Source: Betaproteobacteria bacterium
GTDB lineage: Bacteria > Pseudomonadota > Gammaproteobacteria > Burkholderiales > SG8-41
Direction of reading: 5' to 3'
NCBI GenBank assembly: GCA_016868015.1
Contig: VGIF01000013.1
Coordinates: forward strand, 1 to 37,580
DNA length: 37,580 nucleotides
Every line of letters starts with the position of its first letter. Position 1 is the first letter of the stretch. The notes beneath the pieces are model-generated. The model did no database searches, was not told the origin of the DNA, and was given only the letters and a program-made list of their open reading frames with translations. Below, in pieces: positions 1-6,671 of this stretch. A program made the position numbers and the translations under genes.

Positions 1-2
1 AA

Positions 3-86
3 ATGCCATTGGATCAACTGCTTAACAAAATCGTCGCCGACGAAATTCCGGACATGTCCGCTAACCAATTGAATTTATTCGATTAA
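3..86 (+). CDS. 3' end of an unidentified gene (partial)
   Basis: A plus-strand reading frame enters from the left edge and stops with TAA at 84-86. The visible tail ends in the residues NQLNLFD. An internal ATG lies at 3-5, but 27 residues are too few to be a gene, so this is probably the C-terminus of a protein that begins outside the window. The stretch is clearly less GC-rich than the genes to its right, which could mean foreign DNA. I do not recognise the family. It ends convergently onto, and slightly overlaps, the broken sbtA-like frame on the other strand. Confidence 0.3.
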   Translation: MPLDQLLNKIVADEIPDMSANQLNLFD

Positions 87-257
87 CGTCCGGACACTAC
101 TGATGGCCAGCAATAAATAAATCGTCAGCGTGACATACAGCGGCTCGGGAAATTTCAGATCGCTTTTCACCAACGTCGCCGCCACGCCCATGGCGAAAAA
201 CAGCAGCGCCGGGGACAACAGATTTGCGGCTAATGCGTCTAAAAATCCGGATTCCAT
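75..257 (-). pseudogene. Truncated sodium-dependent bicarbonate permease (SbtA/DUF897-like), N-terminus only
   Basis: The 60-residue frame begins MESGFLDALAANLLSPALLF and continues through LKFPEPLYVTLTIYLLLAIS. This matches the start of SbtA/DUF897 permeases: a first membrane helix, then a short S/D-rich loop with (F/I)PEP and a second helix. Those proteins have over 300 residues and continue with a glycine-rich stretch after LLAI. Here the similarity ends at about base 105 and a stop follows after SSVRTLIE. The gene is therefore broken, most likely by an insertion or deletion whose other side is the foreign-looking tail at 3-86. It lies downstream of rnfH on the same strand. A copy of the AT-rich dispersed motif abuts its ATG directly. 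Family recognition is from memory and moderately sure. Confidence 0.6.
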
Positions 258-285
258 AAAATATCAATTAAATCAGCTACTTACG
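258..285 (-). repeat. AT-rich dispersed motif, copy A
   Basis: On the minus strand this reads CGTAAGTAGCTGATTTAATT followed by GATATTTTA and then directly the ATG of the sbtA-like fragment. It matches the core GTAAGTATTTGATTTTATT with a few changes. No Shine-Dalgarno sequence remains between motif and start codon, so the motif itself forms the leader. Confidence 0.6.
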
Positions 286-308
286 ATTATACCCTGAAGA
301 GCGTCAGG

Positions 309-617
309 CTAACGGCGTTGCGCCTTGCCGACGCGCGAGCCGGCGCGCCGGCGACGGGCATCTTTAGGGTCGACGGTCAATGGACGATAGATTTCCACGC
401 GGTCACCCTGTTTAAGGCGCGTAGCCGGGCTCACGCGCTGGCCGAAGATGCCGACGCTAAGCGGTGCTGCGCCGATCCGCGTATAACGCGCCAGCAGCCC
501 CGACTGCTCGATTGCCTCAAACACTGTCGCGTTCGCCGCCAGTTGCAGGCGCACCAGCGCTTGCTCATCGGGCAATGCGTAGACCACTTCGACTTCGATG
601 CGCTCAGCCCGCGCCAT
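309..617 (-). CDS. rnfH: RnfH/RatB family ubiquitin-fold protein
   Basis: A small beta-grasp (ubiquitin-like/ThiS-like) protein of 102 residues, the normal length of the UPF0125/RnfH (RatB, YfjF) family. The frame shows the family features: IEVEVVYALPDEQ at the start, a central ATVFEAIEQSGLL helix, VGIFGQRV, and the conserved LKQGDRVEIYRPL followed by DPK and an Arg/Lys-rich tail. Its start overlaps the end of ratA by 14 bases, so the two are translated together, the usual ratA-rnfH order. The precise function is not established for the family despite the Rnf- and toxin-based names. Identification is secure. Confidence 0.9.
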   Translation of the reverse strand: MARAERIEVEVVYALPDEQALVRLQLAANATVFEAIEQSGLLARYTRIGAAPLSVGIFGQRVSPATRLKQGDRVEIYRPLTVDPKDARRRRAGSRVGKAQRR

Positions 618-1041
618 ACAATCGATCCGCGCGTTTCACGAAGGCGTCCACCATGGTGTCGGCGATGTGGCTGAACACCGGACCCACCAGCGTCGCCAGG
701 ATGCGGCTGGAGAATTCATATGCCAGTTTAAATTCGATTTTGCAGCCTTTGCCGTTCAAATTGCTAAAACGCCAATGGCCATCCAGCGCACGAAACGGGC
801 CTTCGATCAATTTCATGGTGATTTCGCTGTGCCCCGACTTGCGGTTTTCCGTGGAAAAATGTTGTTTGACACCGCGAAAACCCACATTCAACATCGCGCG
901 CGTCATGCTCTCATCGCGCGCCAGCAGTGTGCTGCCGGTGCACCACGGCAAAAACGACGGGTAAGCTTCGACGTCATCGACCAAATCGAACATCTGTGCG
1001 GGCGTATACGGCACGATCACCGTTTTGGACACTTCGGGCAT
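604..1041 (-). CDS. ratA: RatA / COQ10-like START-domain protein
   Basis: A 145-residue protein of the polyketide-cyclase/START lipid-transfer fold. In bacteria it is annotated either as the RatA toxin that blocks 70S ribosome assembly or as a CoQ10-like ubiquinone-binding protein. Family signatures are MPEVSKTVIVPYTPAQMFDLVDDVEAYPSFLPWC at the N-terminus (given here only as landmark words: V-Y-P-FLPWC), then LIEGPFRALDGHWRF and a final helix with VDAFVKRADRLYG. I chose the ATG at 1041 because the family starts there. A longer frame extends upstream into the smpB region without similarity. smpB is divergent 39 bases away, the classic arrangement. Whether it is toxin or quinone chaperone cannot be told from sequence. 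Confidence 0.9.
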   Translation of the reverse strand: MPEVSKTVIVPYTPAQMFDLVDDVEAYPSFLPWCTGSTLLARDESMTRAMLNVGFRGVKQHFSTENRKSGHSEITMKLIEGPFRALDGHWRFSNLNGKGCKIEFKLAYEFSSRILATLVGPVFSHIADTMVDAFVKRADRLYGAG

Positions 1042-1080
1042 GGGGCAATGGCGCGCGATGCGCGCTGGTAAAATGTGCGC

Positions 1081-1527
1081 ATGAGTATCGTCGAAAACAA
1101 AAAAGCCTTCCACGATTATTTTATCGAGCAGCGCTTCGAGGCCGGCATCATGCTCGAAGGCTGGGAGGTAAGGGCCATCCGCGAAGGCCGCGCGCAGTTG
1201 AAAGAAGCCTATGTCATCGTGCAGGGCGAAGCGCTGTATTTAATCGGCGCGCATATCAGCCCGCTGCCCACCGCATCGACCCACATCAACCCCGACCCCA
1301 CGCGCACCCGCAAACTGCTGCTGCACGCCGAGGAGATTCGCAAACTGATCGGCAGCGTCGAGCGCGCGGGCTTTACGCTGGTGCCGCTTAACCTGCATTA
1401 CACGCGGGGGCGCATCAAGTTGGAGATGGGGCTCGCCAAAGGCAAGAAGCAGCATGACAAGCGCGCAACGGCGCGCGAAAAAGACTGGCAGCGTGAGCAA
1501 CAACGGCTGTTGCGGCAAAAACGCTAA
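1081..1527 (+). CDS. smpB: SsrA-binding protein SmpB
   Basis: SmpB binds tmRNA (SsrA) and delivers it to stalled ribosomes for trans-translation. The 148-residue protein has the family landmarks: N-terminal [39 protein letters not shown], then the IGAHISPL loop, [32 protein letters not shown] and the basic C-terminal tail [22 protein letters not shown] (quoted in pieces; it is the part that inserts into the ribosomal mRNA channel). I start at the ATG at 1081. An ATG six bases upstream is in frame but the family begins MSI. Divergent from ratA. The tmRNA gene is not seen in this window. Confidence 0.97.
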   Translation: MSIVENKKAFHDYFIEQRFEAGIMLEGWEVRAIREGRAQLKEAYVIVQGEALYLIGAHISPLPTASTHINPDPTRTRKLLLHAEEIRKLIGSVERAGFTLVPLNLHYTRGRIKLEMGLAKGKKQHDKRATAREKDWQREQQRLLRQKR

Positions 1528-1561
1528 GGCGTGGTCGGGCCGCATGCCGCACGCTGTGTAC

Positions 1562-1675
1562 GCAATACTCGCTTAAGTATTGCATCGTGCCCGCGACAAA
1601 CAAACTCGCGGTTATGCCCGCCAAAGCGGGCGTTAGTCCGACGAAACCAAGTGTCCGCATAAGACTTCGGACTAA
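1562..1675. other. Cluster of inverted repeats downstream of smpB
   Basis: Three stem-forming repeats lie close together. GCAATACT (1562-1569) pairs with AGTATTGC (1576-1583); GCCCGC (1616-1621) pairs with GCGGGC (1626-1631); TTAGTCCGA (1633-1641) pairs with TCGGACTAA (1667-1675). None is followed by a T-run, so they are not convincing intrinsic terminators. The region 1528-1817 holds no credible gene. The hairpins could mark the 3' end of the smpB transcript or be remnants of a palindromic repeat. Confidence 0.4.
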
Positions 1676-1817
1676 GCCTTTACGCCTATTGTTCGCAACG
1701 CCCACGACTCCTACAGTCGCGATCGTGTGCAGCACGCATGCGCGTAACGGGTGTTCTGCCGCAACCGAAGCTTAAGGTTTACGAGTCATCGGTCATTTCA
1801 ACGTGGAGGGATCGACA

Positions 1818-2636
1818 ATGAAACCCGGCAAGAAGAAACGCAACACGCCGCGAGTGGCCGCGAACAGTTTCAAAGCACTCGCGCTTGCGCCAATCATGTT
1901 CTTTAGTGGCATGGCAGGCGCCACCGTGCTCACCTTCGATCAGATTCGCCTGGCGGGCAACGTCGTGCCCACCATCAGCGGCAACACCGTGCCGCAGGAC
2001 TACGGCGATCGCGTCAGTGCCGCGATCATGGATGTCAGCGGCGGTCAGTTCACCTACGGCAACCTGGGCGAAGGGTTCACGCCCAATGTGCTAACAGCGT
2101 TTTTCACCGGCATGGCGACACCGCTCAACCCGGGCACGTCGCTGTGGGTGGATAGCTACGGCGATCTCACGAACGTGTTGATCGGCGGCAATTTTTCCAA
2201 CTCACTGAACGTGCGCTTGAGCGCCGATGCCGGTTTCGAAGTGCTGCTATATGGCTTTGATCTGGGCGGCTGGCCCAATACCGACTACACCATCAACGCG
2301 GTGCGCATTCTCGACGGCACGACGCCGCTGTTTGCGCAAAACAATGTATTGGTGCAAGGCGACTTTAGCGGCCCGCGCCGCACGGTATTCGATTTTCTTG
2401 CGCCGTTAAGCGGCGCCGATCTGCTGATAGAAATCGACTATAGCAACCTGGCGGGCGGCCTGCACGACAACATCGGCATCGACAACATCCGTTTCGGCCA
2501 AACGCCGCCGCCCGACACGACGCCGCCGCCACCGCCGCCTGGCCCCAGTCCCACCCCGATCCCGCTTCCGGGAACAATCCCGCTGTTCGGACTCGGCGCC
2601 TTGTTGCTGTTGCGCGCGCGGCGCACGCGCACCTGA
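1818..2636 (+). CDS. Exported protein with PEP-CTERM-like sorting tail
   Basis: A 272-residue secreted protein. The N-terminus is strongly basic (KPGKKKR, then R) followed by a hydrophobic stretch ending in MAGA, a signal peptide. The body is rich in Gly, Asn, Asp and Thr and suggests a beta-sandwich extracellular domain (VLLYGFDLGGW, DNIGIDNIRFG, as in many PEP-CTERM proteins). A proline-rich linker (about 235-247) precedes a C-terminal PIPLPGTIPLFGLGALLLL + RARRTR segment, i.e. the proline signature, one membrane helix and arginine cluster of exosortase/archaeosortase substrates. I chose the ATG at 1818, preceded by GGAGGG. A GTG at 1803 is in frame but lies upstream of that site. No exosortase is encoded here, so sorting would depend on an enzyme elsewhere. 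The exact role is unknown. Confidence 0.75.
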   Translation: MKPGKKKRNTPRVAANSFKALALAPIMFFSGMAGATVLTFDQIRLAGNVVPTISGNTVPQDYGDRVSAAIMDVSGGQFTYGNLGEGFTPNVLTAFFTGMATPLNPGTSLWVDSYGDLTNVLIGGNFSNSLNVRLSADAGFEVLLYGFDLGGWPNTDYTINAVRILDGTTPLFAQNNVLVQGDFSGPRRTVFDFLAPLSGADLLIEIDYSNLAGGLHDNIGIDNIRFGQTPPPDTTPPPPPPGPSPTPIPLPGTIPLFGLGALLLLRARRTRT

Positions 2637-2985
2637 AGGCACGGCACGCGGCGCGACACCGGGAGCCAATCACTTTGCGCTTTATCACACGGGCGAGCCT
2701 TTTGCCGCCGATTATGCGCTGGCCTACGATGCCATCGGCATCGGGGCGAGCAGTTTTTCTCCCGTGCCGCAGAACCAGGTCGTGGGCTGGCCGGACTTCG
2801 GCTTAGCATCGCGCCTGATTGTGGATAACCTCACAAGCCCGGCCAATCCCGTTAACTATCCGCGCTGCGACCCCCATGGTTCGACCGTGCCGGATGCCTG
2901 CCTCGATTTTGGATTGGGTGCCGCGACTTACGATTTGATGAAGGCGCACATCCATCTGTTCTGCCTTGCGGGCAGCCGCCGCTGA
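2431..2985 (+). pseudogene. Coding-looking remnant without a start codon
   Basis: After the PEP-CTERM gene, a frame with strong GC bias at third positions runs from about 2638 to the TGA at 2983-2985. It reads, among other things, PGANHFALYHTGEPFAADYA, then ALAYDAIGIGASSFSPVPQ and VVGWPDFGLASRLIVDNLTS. The open frame extends back only to about 2431, inside the preceding gene, and has no ATG before 2938 (a GTG lies at 2764). It therefore looks like the 3' part of a gene whose front is lost. I cannot name the family. It could alternatively be an out-of-frame extension of the surface protein created by a frameshift. Confidence 0.35.
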
Positions 2986-3053
2986 GCCGCGCGATCGAGC
3001 ATGCACCTCCCACCAGTGCTGCGCCCAACCGCCAGGGCGCGCTGGGGTTATCT

Positions 3054-3083
3054 CATAAGTTTTTGATTTGATTTGTTTTTTTA
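3054..3083 (+). repeat. AT-rich dispersed motif, copy F (diverged)
   Basis: Reads CATAAGTTTTTGATTTGATT followed by TGTTTTTTTA. It keeps TAAGT, TTGATTT and the T-run of the core but differs at several positions. It lies in GC-rich intergenic DNA after the coding remnant. Confidence 0.5.
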
Positions 3084-3570
3084 CCTTCTCCGGCGCTTCA
3101 AAATGCCGTGATCGGGTCGTAAACAAACTGATTGCCGCGCGCGATCGCGTTGAGCTGGCGCGCATCGGAACTATCGCACGCGCGGTGCGCCGCTGCATTA
3201 AAGCGGCCTGAAACGCACGCCGAAGGTTCGCACCGAAGCGACCGCGCCAGGCGCGCAAATCATCGAGCCGAGCATCCCGCCGCAGCGCGGGCAGCGGCAA
3301 CTACAGAATCGAGCGGCGCATGATTTCCACTCCCATGCCAACACCGCGGGCAAAGCCGAGCGGCTCAGCACACCACTGCACGACACGCTTAGTCATTCAT
3401 CACCACCATTGGAAATGGTTGCAACGCAATCGCGCTGTGTGGTGCAGCGCGCGCGGCATACCGCGCCGCGAACGTCATCGCTTATGCCTCGGGGGCGTGT
3501 TTGCGCCGCACGATACCGAGAACAAATGCACAATCAGGCATTCGCCGCCCCACAATTCGGTTGAACCGCA

Positions 3571-3599
3571 TTGACACATTGATTAAAATTTACTGTGTC
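3571..3599 (+). promoter_or_regulatory. Candidate promoter/operator upstream of the 105-aa protein
   Basis: A perfect -35-like TTGACA lies at 3571-3576. An inverted repeat GACACA (3573-3578) ... TGTGTC (3594-3599) with a 15-base AT-rich centre overlaps it, as an operator would. No good -10 box sits at standard spacing (TACTGT at 3591 is 14 bases away). The next start codon is at 3632. Prediction only. Confidence 0.3.
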
Positions 3600-3631
3600 G
3601 TAACGAACGCTGCATAAACTGCGGAGGCCCC

Positions 3632-3949
3632 ATGCCCCCTACAAAAAAAGCCGTCATCGACGATCAGGCGCTGGCTTTTTATCGCACGCTGAAGAAAACG
3701 CGTTTTCCCAAAGCGCTGATCGATGAATTTCCGCGCATCGCCAACCGCGTTTACGAATTGCGCGACGACAAGCACGTGTTGGGCAAGTATTTCCAGTCGC
3801 TGCTCACCGATGAGCGCCGCGGCCGCCGCGGCTTTCCGTTCGCGGTGCTGCTGGATATACAGAATCTGTACGACGATATCGTCGGCATACCCGGCTCGTT
3901 CGATATCCGCGATATTCGTTTCTTCGGCGTCAAGCGCAGCGCGGACTGA
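3632..3949 (+). CDS. Conserved-looking small protein of unknown function
   Basis: A 105-residue soluble protein, preceded by a good GCGGAGG ribosome site five bases from the ATG. It is charged and mostly helical (ALAFYRTLKKTRFPKALIDE, then FPRIANRVYELRDDKHVLGK), with the later segment RRGFPFAVLLDIQNLYDDIV and a short C-terminal strand ending FFGVKRSAD. There is no signal peptide, membrane helix or Cys/His metal motif. The composition and ribosome site make it a real gene. I cannot assign a family. It faces the Bug operon ending at 3964 convergently with only 14 bases between them. Confidence 0.7.
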   Translation: MPPTKKAVIDDQALAFYRTLKKTRFPKALIDEFPRIANRVYELRDDKHVLGKYFQSLLTDERRGRRGFPFAVLLDIQNLYDDIVGIPGSFDIRDIRFFGVKRSAD

Positions 3950-3963
3950 TCGGCGCGGCTGAT

Positions 3964-4920
3964 TTACTCGGGCTTGATGTTGGCGAGTTTAAATAACGCC
4001 GCCAGCGTTTTGAGATCCTTCCGCAAGAACTCGCGAAACGCTTGCGGCGAACTGCCCGCCGCCATAAAACCGCCGCGCTCCAGAAAATCGCGCATCTTCG
4101 GCTGCTGGATCGCCGTGGCGATCTCCTGCTGCATGCGGCTCGCCACCCGCGCTGGCGTGCCGGCCGGCATGAACACGCCGTGCCACGCCGCTTCGTAAAC
4201 AAAGCCGGGAATCACCTCGCTCATCGCCGGCAACTCCGGCATGCCCGACCAGCGCTTGGCGGCCGAATAGGCCAGCGCGCGCACACGCCCCGACTTGATA
4301 TGCGGCATCACCACCGTGGGCGCGGTAAAAGCCACCTGGATTTCGTTTGCGAGTAAGCCGGTAACCATCGGCGCGAGCCCCTTGTACGGCACATGGACAA
4401 ACTTCGAGCCGGACCTCGAATTGAGGTATTCGCCGAGCAAATGCTGGCTATTGCCGATGCCGCCGGAGCCGAACCGGATATTGGCGTTGGGCTGTTTGGA
4501 CAACTCGATCAGTTCCCCCAATGTTTTTGCCGGCACCTGCGGATTGACCAACACCAAATAGCCGGGCAGCGTCGCCGCCAGCGTCACCGGCGTGAAATCG
4601 TCGATGACATGAAACGGCAGTTTTTTCTGTGCCAGCTGGTTGATGATGAATGAGTTCGAGGTGTAGAGCATGGTGTGGCCGTCGGGCGCCGCGCGCGCCA
4701 CCAACTCGCCGGCGATGATGCCGTTGGCGCCGCCGCGATTGTCGATCACCAGGTTCTGGCCGAACACCGGCTCCAAGTGCACCGCCAGCGCGCGGGCATT
4801 CGCATCCATGCTGCCGCCGGCCGGTTGCGGCACGACCACGCGTATCGGACGTGTCGGGTATTGCTGCGCCGCCGCCGCGCCCGCCGTCAGCGCCGCGGCC
4901 CAAATCAAGCTTTTGCTCAT
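3964..4920 (-). CDS. Bug-family (TctC-like) periplasmic solute-binding protein 1
   Basis: A 318-residue periplasmic receptor of the tripartite tricarboxylate transporter family. An N-terminal signal peptide (MSKSLIWAAALTAGAAAAQQ) is followed by the family landmarks YPTRPIRVVVPQPAGGSMD, VDNRGGANG, AAPDGHT and FVHVPYKG, which form the ligand pocket between two alpha/beta lobes. Bug proteins usually bind small carboxylates, aromatic acids or amides; this ligand cannot be told. I start at ATG 4920 (a TTG six bases upstream is possible). The start lies nine bases after the stop of the AroQ-like gene, so the two form an operon and the receptor may feed that enzyme's pathway. Confidence 0.9.
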   Translation of the reverse strand: MSKSLIWAAALTAGAAAAQQYPTRPIRVVVPQPAGGSMDANARALAVHLEPVFGQNLVIDNRGGANGIIAGELVARAAPDGHTMLYTSNSFIINQLAQKKLPFHVIDDFTPVTLAATLPGYLVLVNPQVPAKTLGELIELSKQPNANIRFGSGGIGNSQHLLGEYLNSRSGSKFVHVPYKGLAPMVTGLLANEIQVAFTAPTVVMPHIKSGRVRALAYSAAKRWSGMPELPAMSEVIPGFVYEAAWHGVFMPAGTPARVASRMQQEIATAIQQPKMRDFLERGGFMAAGSSPQAFREFLRKDLKTLAALFKLANIKPE

Positions 4921-4929
4921 GATCAACCG

Positions 4930-5364
4930 CTATGGCTTGGCCAGAATATTCTGCAGCCCGCGCATCGCCAGCCAATAACCGAAGATGCCGTAGCCGGTAA
5001 TCACCCCGCGCGCCACCTTCGCCACCTCCGACTGTCCGCCGCGGCGCGCGGGGTTGGAGATGTGCAACTCGATCGAGGGGAATTTCACCTGCGACATCGC
5101 TGCATACAACGCGCGATAGCCGCTGCTGTAACCCGCGGGGTTGATAATGCACGCATCGAAGCCATTTTCCTCGGCCTCGTAAAACTTGTTGATCACCTCG
5201 CCCTCGATGTTGGAATGGAAAATCTCCACCTCGAAGCCGAGTTCTTTCGCGTATTGGCGTATGTGCTCGTCGTACTCGGGCAACTTCATCGGCCCGAACA
5301 CATCGAGCTGCACCTTGCCGCGCATGTTCATGCCGGCGCCGTGGATCACCAGTAACTTGGGCAT
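4930..5364 (-). CDS. Type II 3-dehydroquinate-dehydratase-like protein with altered active site
   Basis: A 144-residue flavodoxin-like protein with the length and layout of AroQ. Landmarks: LLVIHGAGMNMRG (AroQ: GPNLNxLG), HSNIEGEVINKFYEA (SNHEGE), ACIINPAGYSSGYRAL (NPGAYTHTS), SIELHISNPARRG (VEVHLSN) and VARGVITGYGIFGYWLAM. Key residues differ. The catalytic Tyr of the flexible loop corresponds to Phe23, the His of AYTH is Ser81, and the Arg-bearing loop is altered; His101 and Asn75 are kept. Classical dehydroquinate dehydration is therefore unlikely; it may act on another hydroxy-acid or only bind a ligand. Co-transcription with a Bug receptor fits a catabolic role. The start has AGGTCAAGC just upstream. 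Confidence 0.75.
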   Translation of the reverse strand: MPKLLVIHGAGMNMRGKVQLDVFGPMKLPEYDEHIRQYAKELGFEVEIFHSNIEGEVINKFYEAEENGFDACIINPAGYSSGYRALYAAMSQVKFPSIELHISNPARRGGQSEVAKVARGVITGYGIFGYWLAMRGLQNILAKP

Positions 5365-5526
5365 TGCTTGACCTCGTGAAAACGTTGGGGGGAGAGGGGG
5401 GCGATTTCGCCATCACCAAGGCCGCTATCATAAGGGGAAATCACCGCCGGGAGAACCGCACGCGACGCGTATTCGCATTTACCCGCGAACCCCGCGCGCG
5501 TGGCGGCAAGCCCTTGCCTCGATGTG

Positions 5527-6528
5527 CTAGTCCACGCGCAACACCAAGCGCTTGATCACCGGTTCCCAGCGAGCGGCTTCGGCGCGCATCAGCGCGCTGA
5601 GTTCTTCCGGCGTGCCGCCGATCACCTCCATGCCCGCGGCGAACAAACGCCCGCGCACGCGCGCTTCGGCGAGCACCTCGCGTATATCGCGATTAAGTTT
5701 CGCCACCACCGCCGGCGGCGTGCCGGCCGGCGCGACGATGCCGTTAAACAACGGCGCCTGGACACCGCGCACGCCCTGCTCGGCGAAGGTTGGCACATCG
5801 GGCAGCCCGCGCGAGCGCGCGGCTTCAACCAGGCCCAAAACCTTGAGCCGCCCGGCGGCGGCGAGTTCCTTGACATTGGCATAAGCCGCGAACAAGGCCT
5901 GCGCATCACCCGCAAGCAGGGCTTGCGTGGCCGCCGGACCGCCGCTATACGGCACATGCGTTAAGCCCAAACCCGCTTGCGATTTAAACAGCTCCATCGC
6001 CAAATGCGACGCGCTGGCGTTGCCCACCGAGGCGTAGTTGTAAAGGCCGGGCTTGCCTTTAACGTCGGCAACGAATTCGGCGAGCGTGCGCGCCGGATGC
6101 ACCGCGCTCACGGCCAGCACATGCGGCTGCGACACCGTGGCCACCACCGGCGCAAAATCGCTGAGCGGCTTATACGGCAGCGCGCGAAATAAAAACGGCG
6201 CGGTGGCGAGCGGCCCGTTAAAACCGGCGAACAAGTGGTGGCCATCGGGCGCGGCGCGCGCGACTTCGGCCGCCGCTATGGTGCCGCCCGCGCCGGGCTT
6301 GTTTTCGACCAGCACCAACTGCGCCATGCGCTCGCGCAAGCCCTCGGCGATCACCCGTGCCGCGATATCGACCGAGCTACCCGCGGGCGTGGGCACCACC
6401 AAGCGCACGGGTTTTGTGGGAAAGGTTTGCGCGTGCGCACGGTGCGCGATCATCGGTAACAGCGTCGCAGCCGCGCCTGCGGCGAATATCAGAGCCGTGC
6501 GCATGAAGATTGAATTGGTACGGCACAT
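5527..6528 (-). CDS. Bug-family solute-binding protein 2
   Basis: A periplasmic TctC-like receptor of 333 residues. Landmarks: signal peptide around MRTALIFAAGAAATLLPMIA ending HRAHA, then FPTKPVRLVVPTPAGSSVDI, ENKPGAGGTIAAAEVARAAP, DGHHLF, THVPYSGGPAATQALLAGD and a C-terminal RWEPVIKRL helix. VPYSGG replaces the usual VPYKG. The start is uncertain: ATG 6528 (with GGTGG upstream) or ATG 6504, and both leave an intact signal peptide. The gene stands alone on the minus strand. It is divergent from the HpcH/HpaI aldolase, with a 143-base spacer that probably holds both promoters, so receptor and aldolase may serve one substrate. Confidence 0.88.
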   Translation of the reverse strand: MCRTNSIFMRTALIFAAGAAATLLPMIAHRAHAQTFPTKPVRLVVPTPAGSSVDIAARVIAEGLRERMAQLVLVENKPGAGGTIAAAEVARAAPDGHHLFAGFNGPLATAPFLFRALPYKPLSDFAPVVATVSQPHVLAVSAVHPARTLAEFVADVKGKPGLYNYASVGNASASHLAMELFKSQAGLGLTHVPYSGGPAATQALLAGDAQALFAAYANVKELAAAGRLKVLGLVEAARSRGLPDVPTFAEQGVRGVQAPLFNGIVAPAGTPPAVVAKLNRDIREVLAEARVRGRLFAAGMEVIGGTPEELSALMRAEAARWEPVIKRLVLRVD

Positions 6529-6631
6529 AAGTGGGACACCACCGTGCAATTGAAAGGCGCAATTGTCGCCGCACAGTCGATTACAATCCACGTGTGTAGC
6601 GGCCGGCGCCAGCATCAAGTTTTAGCTTAAA

Positions 6632-6663
6632 CGTAAGTGATTGATTTAATTTATGTTTTTAAA
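6632..6663 (+). repeat. AT-rich dispersed motif, copy B
   Basis: Reads CGTAAGTGATTGATTTAATT then TATGTTTTTAAA. Its 3' end merges with the AAAGGA ribosome-binding site of the aldolase gene at 6672, so the motif forms the leader just upstream of translation. Confidence 0.65.
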
Positions 6664-6671
6664 GGACCTTT

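Larger units (their letters stand above)
2986..3631. other. Long intergenic region, no supported gene
   Basis: About 650 bases in which I see no gene with convincing codon usage, start site or family similarity on either strand. It holds one copy of the AT-rich dispersed motif (3054-3083) and, just before the next gene, a TTGACA element within an inverted repeat (3571-3599). The rest is GC-rich sequence with short overlapping frames, possibly decayed coding DNA. Confidence 0.5.

Noticed and set aside
1562-1583. Rho-independent terminator of smpB
   Set aside because: The 8-bp stem is perfect, but no T-run follows. I list it as an inverted repeat only.
3132-3574. Small genes in the 3132-3574 gap
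   Set aside because: Short open frames on both strands lack ribosome sites, family similarity and the codon pattern of neighbouring genes.
4448-5431. Long minus-strand frame overlapping the AroQ-like gene and Bug 1
   Set aside because: It is Arg/Ala/Gly-rich with no family similarity, while the AroQ-like and Bug frames carry recognisable motifs over the same bases.
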